From: Actinomycetota bacterium
Lineage (GTDB): Bacteria; Actinomycetota; Actinomycetes; Nanopelagicales; Nanopelagicaceae
Length of the DNA stretch: 7,700 bases
Reading direction: 5' to 3'
Assembly (NCBI GenBank): GCA_009697555.1
Contig: WLQV01000048.1
Coordinates: forward strand, 1 to 7,700
Made by a program: the position numbers and the translations under genes. Every line of letters begins with the position of its first letter. Within the stretch, counting starts at the first letter, position 1. Positions 1-5,909 of this stretch are shown piece after piece. The notes below the pieces were generated by a model. The model ran no database searches and was not told the DNA's origin. It was given only the letters and a program-made list of their open reading frames with translations.

Positions 1-746
1 GCTTCTTCACTCCAGAAATTGAGTACTTCTTCGGACCAGCGCAATATTGTTGCAATGTTTGCAATGGCTGAGACATCTACTTCCTTCTGGCTAACTGTGC
101 GCCCTGCTATTTGAGGCGCCGTATGAAGAAATTCTTGATGCGTCTTGCCCCCGCGCAAGTGCAGTGCAACTTCGCGCGGAAGAATTACAGTTCGTGAATC
201 AAAGGGGATAAGAAATTTCTCTTGAATTAACCATGACATCCCCGCTGGTGGATTCTTTGAATCCCCGATGGTTCCCCGAGGAGCGCTCCATGTGAGTTTC
301 TTTAAGAGTTCTGCCGCCTCCTTTGGTGCATCTGCTAATTTTTTTAAGGAGAGCTTCACCATTGATGGCGGACCAAGTCGCGCAGGTTCAGGACCAATTG
401 CCTCTCGAAGTGAAGATGGCAGACGGAGTTCTTTATCCTCGCCATAAACAAGTGCTAATGATTGTAATTTTTCAACGACTACTGCTGCGCTCTTATGTGT
501 CAGTGCGATGACATCTTTAATGGCAAATGGTTCAGTAAGAACTGCGCAGCTCTCTAAAACTTGAAATTCCCAAGCATTAAGGCTTTCGACGGCTCGAGTG
601 AGACTGGGCAATGAATTCAGGCGAACTGAGAGCGATGCGACATCTGGCGGAACTGGTGAGATCAAATCTGGACGCAGCGCGAATAGCTCGAGCATCGCTT
701 CATCGGTAAGCGAGCGCAAGTGGTCGGCGAAAGAGCGCGATTCCAT
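1..746 (-). CDS. Helicase-associated (XPB/Ssl2-like) domain protein, N-terminal part
   Basis: The minus strand is open from an ATG at 746-744 to the left edge, giving 248 complete codons without a stop; the C-terminal part lies outside the window. The start reads MESRSFADHLRSL, followed by an LFALRPDLISPVPPDV segment and later an ILRWSEEVLNFW helix. This pattern matches the N-terminus of the long actinobacterial proteins annotated as helicase-associated or helicase C-terminal domain proteins (Rv0862c type, usually about 750-850 residues). Residues about 50-110 look like a winged-helix module. In this family the XPB/Ssl2-like domain lies further downstream, so it is not visible here. Many actinobacteria carry an XPB-type helicase gene next to it, which would be beyond the left edge. 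A role in DNA repair or nucleic-acid binding is inferred from the family; the molecular function is not established. The HAD gene ends 44 bp upstream on the same strand, so the two may be co-transcribed. Confidence 0.82.
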   Translation of the reverse strand, partial: MESRSFADHLRSLTDEAMLELFALRPDLISPVPPDVASLSVRLNSLPSLTRAVESLNAWEFQVLESCAVLTEPFAIKDVIALTHKSAAVVVEKLQSLALVYGEDKELRLPSSLREAIGPEPARLGPPSMVKLSLKKLADAPKEAAELLKKLTWSAPRGTIGDSKNPPAGMSWLIQEKFLIPFDSRTVILPREVALHLRGGKTHQEFLHTAPQIAGRTVSQKEVDVSAIANIATILRWSEEVLNFWSEE

Positions 747-761
747 AACTTGCCTACATTA
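747..761 (-). promoter_or_regulatory. Possible -10 element just upstream of the helicase-associated gene
   Basis: On the minus strand TAATGT (761-756) fits the TANNNT pattern and is followed by AGGCAAGTT and then the ATG. Transcription starting 6-7 nt after the hexamer would leave a leader of only about 2-4 nt. The AGG in the spacer could instead be a weak Shine-Dalgarno for a longer transcript from the HAD gene. No recognisable -35 box is seen. Confidence 0.28.
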
Positions 762-790
762 GTGCCACTTCGTAGGTGCTGCTTACCGAA

Positions 791-1561
791 TTACTTTCGC
801 TTTCGCCGCTGAGGGGTAATGAGCGTTCCAAGGGCAGCCAGTCGAGAGACGATCGGGCCTAACCAGCGATTGAGTACACGCATCCTGCGAAAATCATGAA
901 TTGGCCAACCATCTCGCAGCGCCAAGATTCGCAAGATTGCATCGGGGTTGATTACACGAGGGTTGCCGACTGCTTCCAAAAGTGGAAGATCATTGTGGCT
1001 ATCGCTGTAAGCAAAACATTTGCTGAGATCAAAATTTCGCTCAGCGGCAAGGGCTGTGATTCCAACTGCCTTCTCTCTGCCATGCAATAAGTTTCCTAAT
1101 AACTTTCCAGTGTAGGTATCGCCCTTAATCTCAGCCTTGCTGCCAATTGCGCCAGTAAAACCCAATCGATTTGCAATCAGGTGTGCCATGTCTTCTGGCG
1201 CTGCAGTTACCAACCAGACCTCTTCACCGGCTGCTAAATGTGTATGTGCAATCTCAATAGTTTCTTGCCACAAGTGGGGCGAGACATATTCATCATAAAT
1301 TTCTTGGCCAATTGCTTCAATCTGAGTAACTGAGTGGCCACCAATGAAATCAGTAGCTGCTTGCTGATAGCGCGCAATCACTTCAGGTTTTTCTTGACCA
1401 GTTAAGCGGAAGCGAAGATTGGCAAGGACAAATCGGGAGATGTCCTTCTTTGTAAAGAAACCACGTTGATACATGCCTCGTCCGAGAAAATAGAGGGTTG
1501 AGCCACGAATCAAGGTGTTATCGACATCAAAAAAGGCAGCTGCCTTGGATGGAAGTGCCAT
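791..1561 (-). CDS. HAD-superfamily subfamily IB hydrolase (SerB1-like phosphatase)
   Basis: This 256-residue cytoplasmic protein has all four HAD motifs. Motif I is FDVDNT, with nucleophile D12 and acid/base D14. Motif II is LVTAAP (T119). Motif III is the lysine at about K164 in GREKAVG. Motif IV is SDSHNDLPLL with the Mg2+ ligands D187 and D191. Residues about 20-105 form the helical cap expected for subfamily IB. The family covers phosphoserine-phosphatase-like enzymes, and actinobacterial members of this length are often annotated SerB1 or simply HAD-IB hydrolase. Cap sequences do not fix the substrate, so phosphoserine phosphatase is not claimed. The GWPIHDF segment at 219-225 is typical of actinobacterial members. 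The C-terminus ends in a strongly basic tail, QRRKRK. The ATG at 1561-1559 puts the nucleophile at the usual position close to the N-terminus. The gene is divergent from the histidine phosphatase and precedes the helicase-associated gene by 44 bp. Confidence 0.9.
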   Translation of the reverse strand: MALPSKAAAFFDVDNTLIRGSTLYFLGRGMYQRGFFTKKDISRFVLANLRFRLTGQEKPEVIARYQQAATDFIGGHSVTQIEAIGQEIYDEYVSPHLWQETIEIAHTHLAAGEEVWLVTAAPEDMAHLIANRLGFTGAIGSKAEIKGDTYTGKLLGNLLHGREKAVGITALAAERNFDLSKCFAYSDSHNDLPLLEAVGNPRVINPDAILRILALRDGWPIHDFRRMRVLNRWLGPIVSRLAALGTLITPQRRKRK

Positions 1562-1573
1562 GTCACAACCTTA
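1561..1573 (-). promoter_or_regulatory. Putative leaderless promoter (-10) of the HAD hydrolase gene
   Basis: On the minus strand TAAGGT (1573-1568) matches TANNNT and is followed by exactly six bases, TGTGAC, before the ATG. Initiation at the normal distance from a -10 hexamer would fall on the A of the start codon. No Shine-Dalgarno sequence is needed or seen. The -35 region (about 1591-1597) does not resemble TTGACA. Leaderless genes are common in Actinobacteria, which supports the reading but does not prove it. Confidence 0.5.
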
Positions 1574-1599
1574 GCGAGAGGGAGTTCATTTCTACGCTT

Positions 1600-1612
1600 T
1601 ATGCTTGCCCTA
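1600..1612 (+). promoter_or_regulatory. Putative leaderless promoter (-10) of the phosphatase-Ccs operon
   Basis: TATGCT at 1600-1605 fits the -10 consensus and is followed by six bases, TTGCCC T without the first T counted in the hexamer, so that initiation would fall at A1612, the first base of the proposed ATG. A second TANNNT, TACGCT, lies at 1593-1598. The sequence before the ATG has no purine-rich Shine-Dalgarno at usable spacing. No good -35 box is visible about 17 bp upstream. If real, this is the main promoter for all five plus-strand genes. Confidence 0.5.
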
Positions 1613-2238
1613 TGGGATCAACAGTTCATGTAGTGCGCCATGGCGAGGTGCACAATCCCGAAAAAATCCTGTACGGGCTACAACCTGGTTGGCACCTGTC
1701 TGAACGTGGGCATGAGATGGCCAAGGTAGTAGCGACATGGTCGCAGCAATTTGAAGTTGGCGCTGTTGTTGCTTCGCCATTGCAGCGGGCGCAAGAGACC
1801 GCAACTCCTATTGCCGCCTTGCATAAATTAAGTATTGTCACTGAGCCACGATTAATAGAGGCGAGAAATATTTTCGAAGGAAAGAAATTTGAATTAGGAA
1901 GTGGCGTACTTCGCCATCCGCCATCATGGCGCTATCTCTGGAATCCATGGCGTCCTTCTTGGGGTGAGCCATATGTTGAGCAGATCAATCGTATGCTCGC
2001 TGCAGTTTTCGCTGCTCATCAATTAGCAAATGGTAAAGATGCGATCTGTGTTTCGCACCAACTTCCAATCTGGATTCTGCGCAGCTTTATCGAAGGAAAA
2101 CATTTAATTCACGATCCACGCAAGCGTCAATGTTCGCTGGCATCGGTGACCAGTATCCATTTTGATGGCGATGGGGTTATTTCTGGATTCACCTACTCCG
2201 AACCTGCACAGGCGCTTTTGCCGCCGAAGAAGAAGTAA
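1612..2238 (+). CDS. Histidine phosphatase family protein (phosphoglycerate mutase-like)
   Basis: From the ATG at 1612 this is a 208-residue protein of the histidine phosphatase (PGM-like) superfamily. The catalytic RHGE motif is at residues 9-12, with H10 as the phospho-accepting histidine. R59 lies in ASPLQRAQET, E83 in the RLIEARNIFEG segment is the likely proton donor, and the second catalytic histidine is H149 in CVSHQLP. An in-frame ATG exists at 1498, but using it would add 38 unrelated residues, overlap the divergent HAD gene by 64 bp and bury RHGE far from the N-terminus. The start at 1612 is therefore preferred, and it also fits the -10 element upstream. It corresponds by family and position to M. 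tuberculosis Rv0525, which also precedes the cytochrome c maturation genes. The substrate is unknown; phosphoglycerate mutase activity should not be assumed. The protein ends in a basic PPKKK tail. Its TAA overlaps the next ATG by one base. Confidence 0.9.
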   Translation: MGSTVHVVRHGEVHNPEKILYGLQPGWHLSERGHEMAKVVATWSQQFEVGAVVASPLQRAQETATPIAALHKLSIVTEPRLIEARNIFEGKKFELGSGVLRHPPSWRYLWNPWRPSWGEPYVEQINRMLAAVFAAHQLANGKDAICVSHQLPIWILRSFIEGKHLIHDPRKRQCSLASVTSIHFDGDGVISGFTYSEPAQALLPPKKK

Positions 2239-2774
2239 TGAAACGCTTATTCTTCGTTGCGATCTCGTTACTTTTACTTACTGGCTGTACCGGCGGAGTT
2301 TCAGCTAAAGACTCTAATTCATTTGTGGCCGGCAATGGCACAGTAACTTTTATTAAAGAGTCGGCTCGCAAGAGTGCACCAGCACTTAGTGGAAAGAGCC
2401 TCGATGGAAATCAAATCACTCTGGCGCAAGGCTCGGTTGCCGTAATAAATGTCTGGGCTTCTTGGTGTGCGCCTTGTCGGGCCGAAGCACCGACCTTATC
2501 TGCGCTATCAAGTAAGTATAAAGAGGTAAATTTTCTAGGAATTCTTACTCGTGATAATCCAGCAAATGCGCAAGCTTTTGTAAGGCGTTTTGAAATCAAA
2601 TATCCAACGTTGGTTGATGATCGAGTTTTGCTTGGATTTCGCGGTCAATTAGTACCTAATGCAATTCCATCAACGCTAATTATTGATAAGAAGGGCAGAG
2701 TGGCGGCGCGAATTTCTGGTGAGATCACTGTTGCCTCTTTAAGTAAATTGATTGAGCAGGTGCAAGGAGAGTGA
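2238..2774 (+). CDS. TlpA/ResA-like thiol-disulfide oxidoreductase lipoprotein
   Basis: This 178-residue protein opens with a lipoprotein signal peptide: MKR, a hydrophobic run, and a lipobox LTGC with C17 as the predicted lipidation site. The mature part is a thioredoxin-like TlpA domain with active site WCAPC (C77, C80) in VWASWCAPCR and the cis-proline loop at IPST (P144). It should sit on the outer face of the cytoplasmic membrane. In System II cytochrome c maturation such proteins reduce the CXXCH cysteines of apocytochromes before haem attachment, drawing electrons from CcdA. The directly following ccdA gene supports that role. The gene occupies the position of Rv0526 in M. tuberculosis. 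It starts inside the preceding stop (TAATG at 2236-2240) with no strong Shine-Dalgarno, only GAAGAAGAAG. It ends in a GTGA overlap with ccdA. An unrelated extracytoplasmic thiol role is possible but less likely in this context. Confidence 0.93.
   Translation: MKRLFFVAISLLLLTGCTGGVSAKDSNSFVAGNGTVTFIKESARKSAPALSGKSLDGNQITLAQGSVAVINVWASWCAPCRAEAPTLSALSSKYKEVNFLGILTRDNPANAQAFVRRFEIKYPTLVDDRVLLGFRGQLVPNAIPSTLIIDKKGRVAARISGEITVASLSKLIEQVQGE
2764..2774 (+). promoter_or_regulatory. Shine-Dalgarno and GTGA coupling site at the tlpA-like/ccdA junction
   Basis: AAGGAG (2764-2769) is followed by one base and then GTG (2771-2773), while TGA (2772-2774) ends the upstream gene. The spacing is much shorter than the usual 5-9 nt, yet the reading frame leaves no other start. 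Terminating ribosomes probably re-initiate here. Confidence 0.5.
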
Positions 2775-3496
2775 AGGATTTCTTTGTCAATCAAGTCCTT
2801 GATGGATTTCTCCTTGTTGCTTTTCCCATTGCATTTGTAGCTGGCCTTATCTCCTTCCTCTCGCCATGCGTACTGCCACTTGTTCCTGGGTATCTCTCCT
2901 TCACTGCGGGAATTGCACGAACACGTGGCCAACTCTTTCGCGGCTCATTGCTCTTTGTTCTGGGATTTAGCGCACTCTTCCTCTCTTATGGCGCTCTCTT
3001 TGGTGGGCTTGGCTCCACCATTGCAGCAAATGGTTCGTGGATCACACGAGTACTTGGCATCTTTACCATTCTTATGGGCGCACTCTTTCTTGGAAAATTT
3101 CCAATGGCACCCAGTTTTAAACCGCGTATGAAAACTATCGGTGGGATTTGGGGAGCAGCACCCCTTGGTTTTCTCTTTGGAATTGGTTGGACACCCTGCA
3201 TTGGTGCAACTCTTGCCGCAGTTGAAACTCTCTCATTTCAATCTTCGAGTGCGCTGCGCGGTGCAATTCTCTCGCTCGGTTATTGCTTAGGTTTGGGTCT
3301 TCCCTTCATCCTGACTGGACTCTTCTTAGATCGATCAGAGCGCATGAGAAAGTTTCTTACCCGTCGCGGTGATCGCATCACTCAAATAGGTGGAATATTT
3401 CTGATCGCGATTGGTTTACTGCAAATCTTCGGTGCTTGGTCATTTGTTCTCAATACGATGCGCGATTTCATCTCTAACTTTGTTCCGGTGATCTAA
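2771..3496 (+). CDS. ccdA: CcdA, cytochrome c biogenesis transmembrane thiol-electron carrier
   Basis: This 241-residue membrane protein of the CcdA/DsbD-transmembrane family has about six hydrophobic segments. Its two redox cysteines sit in the expected family motifs: C33 in LSPCVLPLVPGY and C143 in GWTPCIG. They pass electrons from cytoplasmic thioredoxin to extracytoplasmic partners, here most plausibly the TlpA-like lipoprotein encoded just upstream. The start is GTG at 2771, overlapping the upstream TGA by four bases (GTGA). An in-frame TGA at 2753-2755 and the lack of any ATG, GTG or TTG between this GTG and the C33 codon leave no other reasonable start. AAGGAG at 2764-2769 is only one base from the GTG, so initiation probably depends on translational coupling. 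The gene ends in a TAATG overlap with resB. Length is normal for the family. Confidence 0.95.
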   Translation: MKDFFVNQVLDGFLLVAFPIAFVAGLISFLSPCVLPLVPGYLSFTAGIARTRGQLFRGSLLFVLGFSALFLSYGALFGGLGSTIAANGSWITRVLGIFTILMGALFLGKFPMAPSFKPRMKTIGGIWGAAPLGFLFGIGWTPCIGATLAAVETLSFQSSSALRGAILSLGYCLGLGLPFILTGLFLDRSERMRKFLTRRGDRITQIGGIFLIAIGLLQIFGAWSFVLNTMRDFISNFVPVI

Positions 3497-3498
3497 TG
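3487..3498 (+). promoter_or_regulatory. Extended Shine-Dalgarno (GGTGATC) and TAATG coupling site before resB
   Basis: GGTGATC at 3487-3493 pairs with GATCACC, the part of the 16S rRNA tail 5' of the usual CCTCC core. This register places the core pairing about 7 nt from the ATG at 3496, which is normal spacing. The ccdA TAA (3494-3496) shares its last A with that ATG. Confidence 0.45.
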
Positions 3499-4986
3499 AG
3501 TAATCAGAAAATTGAAGTCCCAGCCATAGGAATGGGCCCATTGCTGCGATTTAGTTGGCGCCAATTAACAAGTATGCGGACTGCGCTAATTCTCCTTTTA
3601 ATGCTGGGAATTGCTGCGATTCCGGGTTCATTGATTCCGCAACGTGGTCAGAATCCAATGAAGGTGCAAGAGCTATTTACCCAATCACCAGGTTTAGCAA
3701 AGTTCTACGATGCGCTCTCACTCTTTGATGTTTATGCATCCCCGTGGTTTAGCGCAATCTACATTCTTCTCTTTCTCTCACTTATCGGTTGTGTATTGCC
3801 CAGAAGCTTTGAACATTTCAAAGCAGCGCGGGCGCTACCGCCGGCAACTCCAAAGAATCTTAATCTTATGGAGCATTTCGCCACTTGGTCCGGTGAGGGC
3901 AATGAATTAGATCTTGCCCAAAAATGGTTTAGGCGAAATCGATTTAGAGTAAAAGTCGATGGGAATTCACTCTCAGCTGAGAAAGGCTTTCTGCGCGAAA
4001 CTGGCAACTTGCTCTTTCATTTAGCTTTAATCATGGTGCTCTTTGGTGTGAGCTTTGGCGCACTCTTTGGCATGAAAGGAGATGCAATCGTCAATGTTGG
4101 TGAAACTTTTGTTAATACCACCACTTCCTATGATTCCATCTCACTTGGGCGATTGAGCAATGAGAGCTCACTAGCGCCATTCACTATTACTGTGAATAAA
4201 TTTGTTGCAAAATACAATGCAATTACAAGCGCGCCAGAAGATTACACACTCAATGTAACAAGTAAGAATTCACCAGAAAGTCGCGAGAACCAGAATGTGA
4301 TAAAAGTTAATAGCCCGCTTGGCTTTGGTAGTACCAATGTCTATCTACAAGCAAATGGTTACTCACCAATTGTTACAGTGCGAGATAAGAGCAATGCGAT
4401 TGTCTTTCAAGGGCCAGTGCCATTCTTGCCGCAAGATTCAAACCTCACTTCAATTGGCGCAATCAAAGTTCCAGATATGCAGCCACAGATTGGATTTGTT
4501 GCGTCATTCTTGCCAACGGCGGCACGTGACAAAGTAAAAGGGGGAATTTCGGCATTCCCAGAACTTTTAGATCCAGCCTTATTGCTCTCAGTTTGGCGCG
4601 GAGACTTGGGGCTAGATCGTGGCATTCCACAATCGGTCTATCGAATAAACACTTCAAAGATGGAGCAGATCGGGTTGCAATCATTAAAGCCAGGTGAGAT
4701 TTATACATTCGCAGATGGTTCAATTTCATTTGATGGAATTACACCCTGGGTTAATTTGCAGATAGTGCGAGATCCAGGAAAGAGCTTTGCTCTCGTCGGT
4801 AGCGTTTTAGCGATCGCTGGGTTACTTGCATCACTCTTTGGGCGACGTCGCCGAATCTGGATTAGAGTTACCGCGCAAGGCAAAGTCGAAGTTGCAGGAC
4901 TTGCAAAGAATGCAGTTGCTGGGCTTGCAAGTGAAATTGAAACATTTGTTAGTGCAATACGAGGCAAATCGGAGGGAGCGCTTTAA
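3496..4986 (+). CDS. resB: ResB, System II cytochrome c biogenesis protein
   Basis: This 496-residue protein belongs to the ResB/Ccs1 family. Predicted membrane segments lie at about residues 28-47, 84-103, 170-192 and 429-449. A large extracytoplasmic domain (about 193-428) sits between the third and fourth, and a basic stretch, GRRRRIWIR, follows the last. The LRFSWRQLTSMRTALILL start and the GSLIPQRGQNP loop are typical of actinobacterial ResB. H175 in the third segment (NLLFHLALIM) is the likely conserved haem-ligand histidine. ResB pairs with CcsB to form the cytochrome c synthetase, which exports haem and ligates it to CXXCH. The following gene encodes that partner, as in M. tuberculosis Rv0528-Rv0529. 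Translation appears coupled on both sides through one-base TAATG overlaps. The C-terminal cytoplasmic tail of about 45 residues has no recognised domain. Confidence 0.93.
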   Translation: MSNQKIEVPAIGMGPLLRFSWRQLTSMRTALILLLMLGIAAIPGSLIPQRGQNPMKVQELFTQSPGLAKFYDALSLFDVYASPWFSAIYILLFLSLIGCVLPRSFEHFKAARALPPATPKNLNLMEHFATWSGEGNELDLAQKWFRRNRFRVKVDGNSLSAEKGFLRETGNLLFHLALIMVLFGVSFGALFGMKGDAIVNVGETFVNTTTSYDSISLGRLSNESSLAPFTITVNKFVAKYNAITSAPEDYTLNVTSKNSPESRENQNVIKVNSPLGFGSTNVYLQANGYSPIVTVRDKSNAIVFQGPVPFLPQDSNLTSIGAIKVPDMQPQIGFVASFLPTAARDKVKGGISAFPELLDPALLLSVWRGDLGLDRGIPQSVYRINTSKMEQIGLQSLKPGEIYTFADGSISFDGITPWVNLQIVRDPGKSFALVGSVLAIAGLLASLFGRRRRIWIRVTAQGKVEVAGLAKNAVAGLASEIETFVSAIRGKSEGAL

Positions 4987-4988
4987 TG
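4971..4988 (+). promoter_or_regulatory. Shine-Dalgarno and TAATG coupling site before ccsB
   Basis: GGAGGGAG at 4971-4978 is the strongest Shine-Dalgarno-like sequence among the operon junctions, with GGGAG ending 7 nt before the ATG at 4986. The resB TAA (4984-4986) shares its last base with that ATG. Confidence 0.6.
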
Positions 4989-5906
4989 GATAACACTTCA
5001 TGGGCGTATCTTTCAAATTATTTAATTTACTCAGCTATGGCAGTTTTCACCCTTGCCTTTTTTGCGCATGCATTTGAAACAGCGTGGGCAGTTCGTACTC
5101 CTTCAATAGCCACAGAGAAATCTGAAGGCAATTTACTGGTGAAAACATTTGATTTCGAACGCACTGCGCGAACTGCTCGAATTGCTACCGCCTTTATGAT
5201 TTTAGGATTCCTCTTATTATTTTCTGGGGTAGTAGCACGTGGCATCTCAGCGCATCGAGTTCCATGGGGCAACATGTATGAATTTTCGATCACCGGTGCA
5301 ATGGCTTTTACCGGCGCCTATCTTCTCGCGCTACGAAAGAATGATCTGCGTTGGCTTGGTTTAATTGTGGCGACCGCGGTGCTACTGACCTTAGGAACTG
5401 CAGTTACCGTTCTCTATCGCCCTAGTGCACCACTTGTTCCTGCGCTGAAATCAACCTGGTTAGTGATTCACGTTTCAGCTGCAATTGTTTCGGGTGGAGT
5501 ATTTCTCTTGGCAAATACCATTGCTGCTACTTATCTTCTGCTTGATCGCATGGAGCAACGGGGCGGCCGAAATGCTTGGGCAAAGCGCTTGCCAACATTG
5601 GAAGTTCTCGATCAACTCTGTTATCGCTTAGTGGCATTTGTATTTCCACTCTGGACCTTCGCTGTTATTGCCGGTGCAATCTGGGCAGAGCATGCGTGGG
5701 GTCGTTATTGGGGCTGGGATCCAAAAGAGACATGGGCCTTTATTACCTGGGTCTGTTACGCCGCATATCTTCATGCGCGGGTAACCGCTGGTTGGCGCGG
5801 ACGCAAAGCTGCCTGGCTCTGCTTACTTGCCGGTTCAACATTCTTATTTAATTATGTCTATGTAAATATTTGGGGAACTGGAAAGCACACTTACTCCGGC
5901 TTATAA
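4986..5906 (+). CDS. ccsB: CcsB (CcsA/ResC family), haem-handling cytochrome c synthetase subunit
   Basis: This 306-residue polytopic membrane protein carries the tryptophan-rich WWD haem-handling motif, WGRYWGWDPKETW, at residues 238-250. Histidines in family positions flank it. H162 (TWLVIH) and H301 (GTGKHTYSG) fit the two extracytoplasmic histidines that ligate haem at the WWD site. H263 (AYLHAR) fits the transmembrane histidine that, with one in ResB, carries haem across the membrane. H90 (SAHRVPWGNMYEF) is also in a conserved segment. These assignments rest on motif spacing, not on an alignment. The protein should bind the QcrC-type apocytochrome together with ResB and complete thioether attachment. 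The start ATG overlaps the resB stop by one base and has a good GGAGG upstream. It is the last gene of the unit, and its stop is only 3 bp from the stop of the convergent kinase gene. Confidence 0.95.
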   Translation: MDNTSWAYLSNYLIYSAMAVFTLAFFAHAFETAWAVRTPSIATEKSEGNLLVKTFDFERTARTARIATAFMILGFLLLFSGVVARGISAHRVPWGNMYEFSITGAMAFTGAYLLALRKNDLRWLGLIVATAVLLTLGTAVTVLYRPSAPLVPALKSTWLVIHVSAAIVSGGVFLLANTIAATYLLLDRMEQRGGRNAWAKRLPTLEVLDQLCYRLVAFVFPLWTFAVIAGAIWAEHAWGRYWGWDPKETWAFITWVCYAAYLHARVTAGWRGRKAAWLCLLAGSTFLFNYVYVNIWGTGKHTYSGL

Positions 5907-5909
5907 GTA

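Noticed and set aside
336..352. Possible A AAA AAA slippery site on the minus strand in the helicase-associated gene (TTA AAA AAA TTA)
   Set aside because: The zero frame stays open and family-like on both sides, and I see no stimulatory structure or overlapping product; a lysine-rich chance run is enough.
1498..1611. In-frame N-terminal extension of the histidine phosphatase from an ATG at 1498
   Set aside because: It would overlap the divergent HAD gene, push RHGE 38 residues inward and has no family resemblance; the ATG at 1612 gives the normal family N-terminus.
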